Source: Strigops habroptila
Taxonomy: Eukaryota; Chordata; Aves; Psittaciformes; Psittacidae
NCBI RefSeq assembly: GCF_004027225.2
Contig: NC_044278.2
Coordinates: 5,828,001 to 5,892,000 of the forward strand
Direction: 5' to 3'
DNA length: 64,000 bases
Position numbers and translations under genes: made by a program
Shown here: positions 13,506 through 26,286 of the stretch, one piece after another
How positions within the stretch are numbered: the stretch's first letter is position 1
Layout: every line of letters starts with the position of its first letter
Notes under the pieces: model-generated
Database searches by the model: none
Told to the model about the DNA's origin: nothing
What the model saw: only the letters and a program-made list of their open reading frames with translations

Positions 13506-16392
13506 TGTTGTAGATTTATGAAGTGGACACCTTTGTATTTACAAGGTATTATGTATAGCAATGTAATCCATCCTGTATTATCATGTATTTCCTTTATCAG
13601 CTGATGCCAATAATTAGAAGAGTTTTTTAACTTATCGGCTGGAAACTGACTCTATGAAATTGTGAGTTTAAGCTGCTCTTCTAATCTTCTTTACATCTCC
13701 AGTTGCTTTTTCATTTGCTGCATTATAGTACAAGCACATCTTTCTTAGATATTAAGTGATTTCACAGTAAAGTGCTTGAATAAGCAAGTACTTCTTAAAA
13801 ACCTTTTTAGAGAACCTTCTGCCTTTGAACTTTAGAAGTTGACTAACAAAAAATAAAGAAAACCTAAAAAACCAAACCCTAAGAAACAAAACCACAACCC
13901 TCAAATGCATTTCTTGGTTTTGCTGGTTTATGCTGTGGTAGGGCATTTGTCCACATTAATTGAAGAAATGCAAAAGCAGTAAAAATAGGTCCATCATCAA
14001 GCTGCTTTCCAGGTGACCAGCCCCCATCATATACTGGTGCATGAGGTGGTTCTGTTTTGCAGCTCTTCCTGAGAAGTATTGTGATGGTGCATTTTGGTAG
14101 TGTGTAAGGACAGCACTAAATGAGTCTGTTGCAAGACCATATTAGAATTTTTGCACATTTCTTCTGGAAGTTCTAATGTGGCTTCCCTGAGATGCGTAAA
14201 AAAGTGGATGTTTCCAAGGTTTTATACTAGTTGTTATTGCATTTTACAACAGTAATCTATGCAAAGGTGATCCTAAAAAATAAAGTGGAAAACTGAGATT
14301 ACCATAATAAGCTTAATAAAGGTATGAAAACAGTATTTCAAAGATGTTTGTAGAGAATTAACTGACATTTAGAAAATTAGGTAGAAAAAGAGTCTTATTT
14401 AATATTTAGATGTTATTTGAAGAAACATTCGATGTAAAGCAATTATAAACAAATGTGATTTAATCTCTGGAAATTGCTTCTCAGCCGTTTAGAGAAAACA
14501 CTGAACATGCAGCTAGATTGCCTGTTTAAGAAGTACAGTAACTTCAGTAGCTATTTAAGTTATTTATGTTCAGTGTACTGTAGCATACAGGAGTCTAGCA
14601 CTGAACATACTTAGACGCACACTTTTATGGAAGCAGTAGCCATGTGATAAGCACCATAAACATTTGCAACCATAAATGGTTATTAAGGCTTCCATATGTT
14701 TGGTTTTCCTCACGTGTGTTCTTTTTACTTCCCAGAAAGTTTTTCTCAGGACAGAAAAAGCCTGTCTTGGCTACCTGCTGCGACTCTCAGATGCTTGTTA
14801 AGGTGGAAAAGTGGCTCCGAATGACCTGCTGGGCATCCTATGATCAGAAACAAAAGCAATGAGTCTGAAACCAGGATTCACATGTGTATCCATCCACAGA
14901 CGGCCTGTGCAGCATGTGTGCGATACTTCTGGCATATCCTGGGAGCATCTTGCTTGCTGTGCGTGCCCAGGGACTTGGTCTGCTCATGCATAGTCATAGA
15001 GGATGATTTTGCCTTTGCTATCCGGAAAATAGCTTAGTAGAAATATGAACATCCTGTTAGGTCTTAAAATCTGCTCTATCTATCAATTCATAACTTAGAA
15101 AAGTTCTTTGGTAGTCCAAATCTCAGACATGTATCTTTAAATAAATGGCATTTCTTTATTTTTATTCAAGTAATCTGGTTAAGATTCATTTCTTGGTCTC
15201 TGTCCAAATATGGGGCCTTGTCCTGAAACTGTATCTGGAAAAGTTCCAATGTTTGGCTCGTTACAGATACTCTGTACGTAGAAAGACCATGGATCTAAAG
15301 TCTCACGTGTTTCCACTATATGGAAAACAAGGCTTTTTCTGGAAAGGAGTCTGCAAATAGTGCAGCCTGTGAAAGCTGTTCACTTTGCAAGCTTGCACAA
15401 ATGGAGAATCCCATAGCATGGTATAGTATGGTATGAAAAAGCTACATTGGGTATTTTCTAGGGGTTTTTTTCTGATTTAAAATGTCTTCAGGGATTATAT
15501 GAGAATGAAAATATTATCAATCAGTGTTTGATAAGACACTTTTTTATGCACAAAGGCTTGGGTATGGCTTCTCTTATTTCCTTTATTAGAGATTTGACAG
15601 GCTGAGATAGGAATAATAAATTCTGTCCTGTCATCGCTACTTCAAGGCTTAGAAGGCCGTCTTGTAAACCTAACTCACAGATGTAATTTTACTACAGTTA
15701 TCGTGAGAATAACGTTCAACTCATATGACCTTTTTAAGATATTCCAGAATGCTCAAAATCAAAGGGCTTTAAAAAAATAGTCATACTATGTACCAAATTG
15801 TACAAGGTACTGGCTTCCTGTCTCAAGTCATAACAACTGGAGAGAAATTGTATGTACATTATAGCAAAGCAATATTTACTTGCTAGAATAAATTATCTTT
15901 AAAATATATTTTTAAATATGGTTACAATGAACATACTTGACAATGATTACATGTCACATAATGATAATTTATAAAAGTGAAGGGTGTCAAATGTTCTGAT
16001 TAGGAATAACAGCACACATAATGAACAAAACAATTCATAATTAGTTTTGTTACCCATTTTTGCCTATTTTTTGACATTTCTACTGTGTCTCTGCATCACT
16101 TAATAAATGTGTCTGATTTTATTCAAGATCGTGGGGTTTTGCCTCAAAATAATTTTCCTCACAATGCAGGGAATACACAGGAAAATATATACTTTGTAAG
16201 GTGTTTAATGTCTAGTATTAGTGAGAACATAAGTAAAGAAAGGTTTATCTATCTTAGGGGTTTTTTCTGTTTCCTGTTTATATTTCATGTTAGTAGTTGG
16301 CACAACCTAGAGGATGTAGTTTAGTTGTTGGAGGTCAAATGAGATCCTGTTTAGGGAAGTTTAACCCTGTTTTGCCCAGTGCTAATTGCACG

Positions 16393-16495
16393 TCCCTAGG
16401 CAAGGCACTTTTTATCTCAGTTTTACAGACAAGAAAGGTTTTCGCCTATCTACCCAAAAGGGATGTTAGGAGGATTAATTTGTTAAAATCATGAA
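16393..16495 (+). repeat. MIR/CORE-SINE-like fragment
   Basis: The order of short blocks follows the 3' half of the ancient MIR family: a CTAGGCAAGGCACTTT block, then TCAGTTTTACAGA, then a GGATGTTAGGAGGATTAAT block. In MIR these correspond to the 'caagtcactt', 'cagtttcctcatctgtaaaa' and 'gttgtgaggattaa' blocks. It is diverged and partial. This was recognised by eye, not by alignment. Confidence 0.55.
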
Positions 16496-17705
16496 GATTT
16501 AAGCAAAAGCAAAGCATTGCTATTAATGTGGTTGACTCCAGTTGGAGTACAGGATCCTTAAGAGAACAAAGTCTTGAAAACTCAAGGCATATGCAGTTTG
16601 GCATTGCAGACCTAATCACAAAAACTCTTGCGGTCACATTTGAGAGGTTTAAGACTTTATCACTTCTTGGATTTGATTACCACCTTTGGACATTGTTGCT
16701 TTTAACTCCCAGTCCACCTATGGTGACTAGAGAACTGGTGATTTTAAGCTTCCCTAGAAAGTGGTTTAAGCTATTTTACTGTATTCTCCCACCCCAAGTG
16801 ATGAGTATTCATGTATTCACTGATTCATTCTTTCATTTGTTTATTCAGTTTCAGCCAGGGAGCTGCTACCCTGAAGAAGTCAAAGAGCAGTTTCTTGAGG
16901 TGCTTGAATTACACTGCAACAGTAAGTCTGACTGCTTTCTGTACTATTTACTTCATTTTGTTTAAAGGATACAGCCCATCCAATGTTGAACAGGGAAAGG
17001 TTAAAGGCATTGTCCCACAATGCTGTAAAGAGTGGTGCCCAGTCTTGCCACAGCTCTTTGTGGTTGCATGGCTACGGCTATCTGAAGGAAATTACCCCTG
17101 TGTAAGAGTCCGTCTTTATCTTTCTTGTCGCACTTTACTGTTGGTGACTAGCAGACTTTTGAAATAAAAACTTTCATTTATTAGGAAGACTTAATTGTGG
17201 CAAGCCTAAATTCTTTTGTGTATGTGAACTCTGGTCTGTGGTTTGGATTTTTGTTTACCGTCCTTCCCAGGTGTGCCGTATGAATAGTTTTCTCAGGTTT
17301 TCATCTGCCCTGGAAATTATCTGTGATTCCACTCTGCCCTCCAATACACTCTTTATTCCCTTTCCAGTGCCAGCTGACCAGGCTTTTTCCTTTAGCTGGA
17401 GTCAGGCACGCACACATTTAGTTCAAGCCAGTCTCAACATGGGCTGGCACAGCTCCATGAACCAGATCTGTCAAGCGGAGTAACCCAAAATAACCCACAG
17501 GATCTGTAAAGAGGTGAGGCTGAGAACAGCAATGCAAATGATGTACACAAATATTACCGAGTGTGGAAGCTTGCTCTATGGGAAGGTATCATTTGCTGTG
17601 GTACTGATGGTTTTTTGCACTCAGAGTGGTAATGGAATTGACAGACTTGAAAAACAGATCAATTAATTTTTGGCAAGGAAAAAGAAAAGCCACAAAGACC
17701 CCAAA

Positions 17706-17710
17706 ATAAT
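17706..17710. repeat. Left target-site duplication (ATAAT) of the solo LTR
   Basis: ATAAT sits directly before the TG of the LTR and is repeated directly after its CA at 18316-18320. A perfect 5-bp duplication is the footprint of retroviral integrase. Confidence 0.85.
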
Positions 17711-18315
17711 TGTTGTGGTTTAAGCCCAGCCAGTGACTCACCCTCCCCTTCTTCCCCCTCTCCAGGCAGGATGGGGAGGAGAATTGAAAGAATATCTCAA
17801 CCCCATGGGTTGAGATAAGAACAGTTTAATAATAACTAAAGTAGAATATACTAATAATAATAGTAATAATAATGATAAGAGAAATAATAAAGGGAGAGAA
17901 TATAAAACTAAAAGGGAAAAGGGGAGGGGGGTGGAACATAAACCGAAACAACAAACACAAGTGATGCACAATACAATTGCTCACTACCCATTGATCGATA
18001 CCCAGCCCAACCCAGGCAGTGATCAGTCCCTTCCGGGTGACTCCCCCCAGTCTCTATACTGGGCATGACGTGCTGTGGTATGGAATACCCCTTTGGCTAG
18101 TTTGGGTCAGGTGTCCTGGCTCTGCTTCCTCCCGGCTTCCCTTGCCCCTCCTCGCTGGCACAGCATGAGACTGAAAAGTCCTTGATCAGGGTAAGTGCTA
18201 CTGAGCAACAACTAAAACATTGGTGTGTTATCAGCATTGTTCTCAGACTAAACCCAAAACACAGCACTGCTGCTAGGAAGGAGAAAAAATAACTGTTCAA
18301 GCTGAAACCAGGACA
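17711..18315 (-). mobile_element. Solo LTR of the same ERV family as the 46-56 kb provirus
   Basis: This 605-bp element starts TGTTGTGGTTTAAGCCCAGC and ends CCAGGACA. It matches the provirus LTRs along its length, including the GATACCCAGCCC block, the CTATACTGGGCATGACGTG block, the CTTTGGCTAGTTTGGGTCAG block and the CTGAAAAGTCCTTGATC block. It also carries the AATAAT-rich stretch seen in the provirus LTRs. Flanks are ATAAT on both sides. No internal viral sequence is present, so the provirus was lost by LTR-LTR recombination. Strand is inferred from the polarity of the full provirus. Confidence 0.92.
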
Positions 18316-18320
18316 ATAAT
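18316..18320. repeat. Right target-site duplication (ATAAT) of the solo LTR
   Basis: This is an exact copy of 17706-17710, directly after the last base of the LTR. Confidence 0.85.
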
Positions 18321-19620
18321 GAATACTTCATTCTTTTGTTGTTGCCCCTAACATACCAGTAAAATAGTTACATGTGTGAGTTACAGTGATTAATTAGCTC
18401 TGACCTATCAAAACCAAAAAAAAACAAAACCAACCAAATCTTCATTCTTGGTAAGAGTTGATTAGGCTCAGGGACCTTGCATTGAGCTGTGATTTTGTTT
18501 CTACATGAAATTCAGGGTTTCAAACTGGTTATTGAAGTACTTAGTACTCCTGTGGGAGAATGAAAGGAAAGAGAAATAATTTTAATGCTTTTATTAGCAC
18601 AAAATGTTGCTTATGCACGAATAAGATCTCTGTGTCATTTAGAAAATCACTAAAGGTTTAGGGGTAAACCAGTATGGCTGTAAAGATACAAAATAAGAAG
18701 AGGTGGCTTTCCAGTACTACTTCAGGGTTTCTCCTTCAGCTATTGGTGATACTTGTGCAAAGAAGGGAGCAATTTTTCAGTAATGTATATGCAAACCACT
18801 GTGCCTGCTGTTTTTTAGGCAGAAAAATATGTCTTTGGCTGGTGTGTGTTCACTTTTCAGGCACCTGATCTCAAGGCCCAGAATTTCTTGAAGTTTGTGT
18901 GAAAATAAACAGACTTGAAGACGGTGGTGATGCATGGAGTGTCTTTCTGTGGGAAGTATGAATGTTTTTCCCTCCCAAATGTGTCAATGCTTTTTCTGGC
19001 CATACCTCTGAAAAAGCATTCTCAACCATCCACGCATACATATTTATTTTGGCTGTTTCATCAGTGCTCTGTAGTGAACGGCATCTCCCAGGAGCTGAGT
19101 TCCCATAGTAGGTAGATCCTGTTTACAGTCTTCAAGCTGCTGCTGGCCGCTGTTCCTGTCAGTCTCATCTTCTCACAGTATGGGTGATCTCCAGATATCA
19201 TGACTTGGGGTTTTTTAGTGTGTTTAAAATTATAAACAACAGAGTTTAAAGCATTTAGCTTAAATGGCTTGCAACTAACGTAAACTGCTACTTAAAAATT
19301 ACTAATCTATTGATATTCATATTCCATTCAAGTGAGAAAAATATTCTAATGCATAAAAGCACATATATAACAAAGATAGTGGTATAAGATACTTTTGAAT
19401 ACAGAATTAATAATTATCCTTTACTTTGGGTAAAGTGAGGAGCAGTAAGAACAGTATATTTTTAACTTTGGTGAAGAGAGTTTTGGTATTCCAGGCAGAC
19501 TATCAGTTAGGTTTCCTGAGGCATTTTATGACAATACTTTTATTTGTGCTTTGTTCAGAAAAAAAATCCCACATCATTATGTGCTAAGGAATGTTGCCTG
19601 AATGCAACAAAGTGTGATAA

Positions 19621-19660
19621 AGTAATCAGTCAAAGTTCTGAGTAATCAGTCAAAGTTCTG
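19621..19660. repeat. Exact 20-bp tandem duplication
   Basis: AGTAATCAGTCAAAGTTCTG occurs twice back to back with no mismatch, which implies a recent local duplication or replication slippage. Confidence 0.95.
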
Positions 19661-22600
19661 AAAATATGAAACTACTTGATCAAAAGTGTAAAACTTGGGG
19701 TTGTAACTCAGAGGTGCTTTAACTGTCCCCCTTTAACTATTGGGAAACCTGGCTTAGTTCAAATTCTCTGTTACTTCAACGATGCATTTCTGGTGTGTTT
19801 TCTTCTTTCACTGAATCTGGGCAACTTCAGTAGGAGTGGTATCGCTCCTGTGGGCCAGATACCATTACTCATTTTCTGGGTTTATGTGACTGCCCAATCT
19901 ATAGCAAAGAGACTGATGGAGTCCTGCTGGTCATAGGTGCTGCTAGCCATGGGAGGAATGATATCCGAGCCTCTTTCTGCAAAGAGATGATTAGTCCCTT
20001 TAAGCATAGTTCATTATTAGCGATTTTTGAATAGGGTTTGCTGATCACAGATCTGTTTGTTGCTTCATCCTTGCGTTATGTTTGTGTCTGGAAAGACTAA
20101 GGACCTGCACTTTGTCCCTGATGGGGATGCAACACCTTTTATGTTCCACAAAATGAATGGCTTCAGATAACCATAAGCTACACTAAAACCTTTAATTTAT
20201 GTTTGCTGAGATGAGGCTATGATTATCATAATAAATACAAGTACTAAGACCTTAGGCTCGCATCTATTCCTTCATAGCACACAATGAGAAAAGTTTGATA
20301 TGATCACAGTAGTCCAAATTATGAAGGAGAAACACTTCAGAATTTTTGCTAAGTTAAATTTGGTTGCAGCATGATGTACAATCATTGACCTTTTGTCCAC
20401 TATTTGAACACCTTCATTTCTCCACCAACATAGTCTCCAGCTTGCAGCAGCTGACCTTCAAGTAGTTATTCCTTGTCCATTACGCAATTGTGCCTAAGAA
20501 ATTTCTCCAGAAAACACCATAGACAGACATGCTGTGTGGTTGAGGGAGGAGTTGTATTGTCTGAAGTTGAGTGCATATGTTCATGTGTTAGCTTTAAAAG
20601 TCCAGATTCCTGCATCACAGCTCAGGTTAAACCTTGTTCATCTGATGTAATTTTTTTTTTCCTCCAATATTCTATTTTAATCTATTATTACTCCAAATTA
20701 ATTATAATTCATGCTGATTTTTCATTAACCAGCAATGGTACTGTTTTCTAAACATACTAATCTGTTAGTAATGTATTATTTAAATGTGAATCACAATAAA
20801 ATAAGCAAGTTTTACTGTACCTTTATTATTTATTTGCATATTAACAGGTATTTTGGGTTTTAATAGGCTTGTGATTTAGAAGTACTCTGGGAAGTGAATT
20901 AGTTTTAAAATAATTATCAGAATATACTGAGCATTTACTATTGATTAAATGATTTTGACTATTAGAAGGAAGAAGACACAATTTTTATTATTTCATAACT
21001 AGTGAATATCTTTTAATAAAGTACTACACCATTTAAAAATACTTAAAATACACTTAGTATGATATGCTGATTTTTTTATTTAGTAGTATTATAGTATGTT
21101 ACTATTCTAATGGCTGCAGCTCTGTTAGCATAGCAGAAGTTAATCGGGTTCTCACAAAATATTTATACATACATTGTCTTTTTTTTTTTAAATGAGAAAG
21201 TTTAGTAGCAAAATACAGAAACACGCCATGGCAAAATATTAAATCCTTACATCTGTTTTCTAGCATTACCTCCCTTTGTATTACTAAGAATCTGCAAGGC
21301 ACCAAGCAGATGTTTCTTTCTAACATTATAGCACGGTTATTTTTCAAGTGGCTTTTTAGCACAGATGTTTCCATGTATATGTACACCTTTCATTTGCTAA
21401 TACTGTTTTTCCTGTGTAAACAGCAGATTGCATTGCGGATGCCTTTTTGATGAAAAGACAGTGAACTCCTCAAGAAGCACGTTCTCAAGTGAGGCTTTTC
21501 TTTGTGTTCTTAGTGGTACTTCTTTTTCCTGCTCAAGTGATGATTGTTATCAGTGTTAAGTTATGGACTGTATCTGGCTCTCTGGTGCCTTCCTTTTTCT
21601 GAAGCACAAAGCAGTCTGGATCATTCCAAGGTCCAAAGTGGCGAAACTCAAGCATGCATTTAATGTTACTTAGCTATTTGAGAATCACAGAAAGCAGTAA
21701 ATCTAAACTATATTCATATTAGACACATACCCAAAAGCTGTGGACAAATGCTTTCTTCCTCTTTCCTCCACCTTCAGATTGCACTGCTCTCCCCATGGTA
21801 TCTGTGGATTAACTCTTTTTGTCTTGTTCATCACCTCATAAGGTTTTTCTTTCATGTCATTTCTGCCAGGCAATGGACTCAGGCTAAGTGTTTGTATTAA
21901 TCTGTGGGAATCAGTGTGAGGTTCAACTGGGGGTCTAAAATACTGTGCCTCTCTTTTCCTAATATATTAAACAAATGGTGGGATAGAGGTGGCAATTATG
22001 GACTAGCTTCATACAAGTAAATGCATATTTTTGTATATGACAAGGTAAGGAATATATCATCTGTTACACTGAGAGTCACCGGAGAAGAGTGAGTAAATCT
22101 GTAGTGTGTAGCTCACATCTAGCTTGCTTGGAGTGCAGCACTTAAATGCACAGCTGTCTGCACCAGTCCGTGCAGACAAAAGCATAAACTCTTGGGACTG
22201 TATAATGGAACTTGCTTGCCAGATTTTTTTCTAGGTAAGTGTGCCATTATCATAAATTCGATCTTACTGAACTTAAATTATAGGTAGGCTCACTTCTTTT
22301 TGTGTTGTATAGATATTTCTCTTTTTGTACATACAGAAGGTAAGTTTAAGGTTTGAGTTGCTATGTCTTCATCAGAAATGAATACAAATATGAAGTCGAA
22401 ATGTTTAGTATACCTTCTGTCTATATTTAGAGGGAAATTAAAATTAGATGGAAACATTTCTTGTCTTCTTTGGTGTTTGTAAACTAAATGGGAATGTACT
22501 AGACCAATAAAATTTTGCAGAGAATGTTACAATAGTGATATATTTCCTTTGCATCTGTATCTAAAAAAGAAGTAAATCAGTGAACTATTTTTGAAGTACT

Positions 22601-22970
22601 TTTTCATGTTTTCCCTAGTGTATAAACTCCATGATGAAAATGATTTTTTTCAATCACTGCTACAGCAGCTTCATGTATTTCACTAACAATTGCTTTTCAC
22701 CTTCGATAAAACTGCAGGAAAACCTCAAGTATGAAATAATTCCTCCCAGTATATGGTAGGACATTTTTAAACTCTTAAATTCTGTGGTAATTTCATGGTA
22801 GATGTGAAATCTTTGTTCTGTTCCCTGTCACTCCCTCCCCCCAACATTTTCAATTTTTAACTCATTGTCAGCTTTTTCTCTGTCTCCTCAGGCATTTTAA
22901 ATGGAATAGCAGAACTATGAGCATTAATAGAAATCAGAATTTGAAGGTGCATTCGTAGCAACCAGAGTTT

Positions 22971-22994
22971 GAAGACGTATTCATAAACGTCTTC
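22971..22994. repeat. 8-bp inverted repeat with 8-nt loop
   Basis: GAAGACGT at 22971-22978 pairs with ACGTCTTC at 22987-22994 across the loop ATTCATAA. It is a small hairpin with no assigned role. Confidence 0.7.
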
Positions 22995-25900
22995 TGAAGA
23001 TAGGAAATATTAGAGAAATAATTTCCTAGTGGACACAACAGTATATTGAAATTATTTAATCACTTTAAATCAAATCCATGCATAGTAAAGAATATGGCAC
23101 ATTTTTGCACAAAAATATACTAGCCTGGCAGAATTTCATAGTGTATACCTTATCCACAGTGATGTATTACTGGGCTATCTTATCAGATGCATAAGGGCCT
23201 GTACAGCTGAAGTATGACATAATAGTCCCTAGTTTCTAATATGGTAGGGTTACTAGGCAACTGCTAAGAAATCTGTTACTTTACCAGTATTAAAGTAACA
23301 CTTTCTGAAGCTTCAGATTAATTTTAGCTATTTCCAGGTTAGATTTAGATTTCCAGATCTTCTTTTCTCCTAATTTATTGTGTATTTCTTGCACCTAATT
23401 TTGCAAAGTCTGTGCATTTCTACCCATGAGTTAGAACATTCACTTCAAGAACTATTCGAAAAAGTGTTGGATGAATAAAGGAAAGAGCAGTAAGCTTGAT
23501 CCATGTCTTATTATATACACCTTCAAGTACCCCCTCTGCAAATCAGATTAGGCATGTGATTTCTCCTGGCTTCTTAAAACTTTAATTTAGTTTCTAAGGT
23601 CTGATCCTTAACTACTAAGATCTTTCCTATGAAACTTTTATCTAAGTTAAAGGTCATTTTGGAAGAAAACGTAGATAGAAAGGACCAAGGCCGGCTACTG
23701 ATGTGCCAGCGTGCTCTTGCTTTAGGTCACCAAGGTATGTAGCAAGTTGGCAGAAGAAACTAAACTGAGTGCACACCATGATGAGGAGTGCAAGCTATAC
23801 ACGTGAAAATAAAACTTTTGTGTTGAGCATGGAAGTAACAGAACAAATAAACAGGAGCATTCAAAAATTAATTTCTACTTTATTAAGACCAAAAAGACAG
23901 ATTTTCTGATTTCTTTTGCATTTCTTGATGTTCAGGAAAACTATTTAAGTATCTAATGATAGGCACTGTAAGGCATAACTGAACTATGCAGAGACAGGAC
24001 AGTATTTGTCCTTAACAGTCTGCAACTTCTCATAATATAGAAAATGGCAAGGTATTTAATGAAGCTCTCCTGTGCATCTTATACAGTACAGTTTTCATTT
24101 CACTTTTGGATGGTAACAGAGTGTTCCTTTCCTGAAGGCAGCTAAAGTATGGTATAGTAAATGGATCAGTTACCTGTAGTTGGCTAGCTAACATCTAGTA
24201 TTTGAAAATGTTGACCATGCTAGCTATTTTTCATGTTCAGAAACACTTATTTGAAGTATTTATCCATATCTGTTCTTGATCAAGCTGAGATCAAGCTCCA
24301 TGCACGTTTTGTATGGCCAGTGACAAGTCTGTAGCTCTTGAAGTTTAATGTTATTGGTGTTTGAATTCTGGCCTCATATTCCGAAGTCATGATCTGCATC
24401 TATCTCATCTCAGTCTAAGCTCTAAGTGCTTGTAGACGGTTCTGTGTTCCCAGATACCTTATTTTTGCCCAGCTAGCCTCATACATACATCATATTCTCT
24501 GGAGAGAGCAAGACAGGAGTATTGACAGAGTCATTTGGTTTTCTAGCAGACGGAAGAAACAGGCAAATCGGGCCAAACTTATAATTTTAGCAGTTCTTCC
24601 ACATCAAGTACTTATGCTTCTCCTTTTACTGCTCCCAAGGCTGTTCCCACTGCCAGCTATGTTCTTAATTCTCCAGTAAGTGAAAGAGGAGCATAGCTGG
24701 ATTAACAGTAAGCCAAGGAAAAGAAATGGTGAGAAACTTGTTCTGCTTTTTTAGAAAATAAAGACTGTCCAGGTTCCAATTTATGTGAATTTCCATTGAA
24801 TGCTATTGGTTGATACTAAATAAAAAGCTATCGTTAGGTACCCAGTTAATTTCTCTGATTTCCTGGGTTGAGAGGATGTCATGGATTTTCTGCAATCCGG
24901 TTCAGCAGATTGGCTTATATTGGTGCAAAAGATGTGTCAGATCAGTAATTGTTCGTGATCAATGTGCTGAAATGATAACAAAGATAAAAGCTTGGTGAGT
25001 TTATTGGCTAGGAAATAGGTATGGGCTTCTTTGGGTGTACTGCCTTGGGTTTTTTCTCTTGCAGGAACTACAGTCCAACTTTCTGTGAAGTGACTATATT
25101 GATTATTTTGTCTTGGGCATAGGACCAAACTAACTACACTGATGAGTATCCTGAAAATCATTAGTAGTAAAATCTGTTTTCACAGCATTATATCAAGTTA
25201 TAGAGGTTTCAGATGATTGGTTCACTGCCAAGACATGCCTCTCAGCTTTGTTGTTGACATTGTGACTTACTATAGAAGCAAATACTTACTCTTCTAAGCA
25301 TCCATTCCTTTTCTTGCATCCAAATATTGCTATGAGTAGCCACATAAAGAGAAACTGCCATCTACTCTAGCTGACTGGGAGTTCCATTTCCCTTTTCTGT
25401 TCTTCCTCTTTAACATTTTTTTCCTCATAATGTGGGTTACAGCTTAATTCAGTTACTTAATTCAGTAAAAAAACAAACAAACCAACCCAAAAACCCCAAC
25501 AACTTTCTGAAAATGAAGAAAGTGAGCCACAGGCAGCAGAGCTGTTCAACAGAATTCCAACTGCCACCACCACCGCTTCTGGCATCATGTGTGTGTATTT
25601 TCTATTTATCTTCTCTGTGAATATTTTGGTTCAGAGAGGAAACCTAAGAAATTCTTAATTTTCTCTTCACCTCTCTGTCATGACTCCTGTCAGTAAGAGC
25701 AGGGATGCCCAATAGGTTCCAGTATCAGGTCCAGCAACTGTGTTCACTGACAGGGAAGAGAAATGGTGTAGGTAGCCAGGCAAGCTCAGCACTCATTGTG
25801 CACTAGTCAAGGACATTCAACAGAGTGAACAAAAGCAGAACTCAGGTAAACATGAGGAAATTGAATTGTTCTCAAACCTTATACCAACTTTATACCTGCC

Positions 25901-26205
25901 TAAAATTTTTCTTTAACTGTTTTCAAACTAAAGTGTTTTTTGATATTGTTTCATTGCTTTTAAAATGCTTTTAGACACACGTGATGTGATTCAACTTGTG
26001 CGGTTCTTATAACTTGCTCTGTTTCTCTTGCACTGATATAAAGAGAGCTCTGAATGTTAAAAATACATAGATATATACAGGGAATAGCATATTAGAGATA
26101 CCTGCTGCTTCTATGTGAAAACAGTATTTCCCTTTAGGGGAGCTATCTTGTTAATACCCTCCATTTTGGGGTGTGCCAGATTTACTTGATAGAATTGTAC
26201 ATTTA

Positions 26206-26286
26206 TAAAAACAAAAAAAAAATAACCCACACACCAAACCCCCCCCCCAAAAAAAAACCCACACCCAAAAAATAAAACAAAAACCC
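26206..26286 (+). repeat. A/C-rich low-complexity tract with C9 run
   Basis: The tract consists of (A)n, CCCACAC, a run of nine C, (A)n and AACCC units, and is almost free of G and T on the plus strand. Its complement is the G/T-rich type seen elsewhere in the window. Confidence 0.8.

Larger units (their letters stand above)
2786..16392. other. Gene-free AT-rich sequence
   Basis: No convincing coding exon, RNA gene or full transposon was seen in this 13.6 kb. All open frames are short and compositionally random. G/T-rich tracts (about 6.0-6.1 kb and 13.2 kb), an A/C-rich tract (about 6.56-6.61 kb) and a perfect hairpin (13.48 kb) are the main local features. The stretch at 10.3-10.75 kb has a balanced, non-repetitive composition and could be a conserved non-coding element, which one sequence alone cannot show. 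Confidence 0.6.

Noticed and set aside
16528..16965. 145-codon plus-strand frame, the longest outside the provirus/CR1 parts
   Set aside because: Random amino-acid texture, no domain, no splice or promoter context. Within chance expectation for 64 kb.
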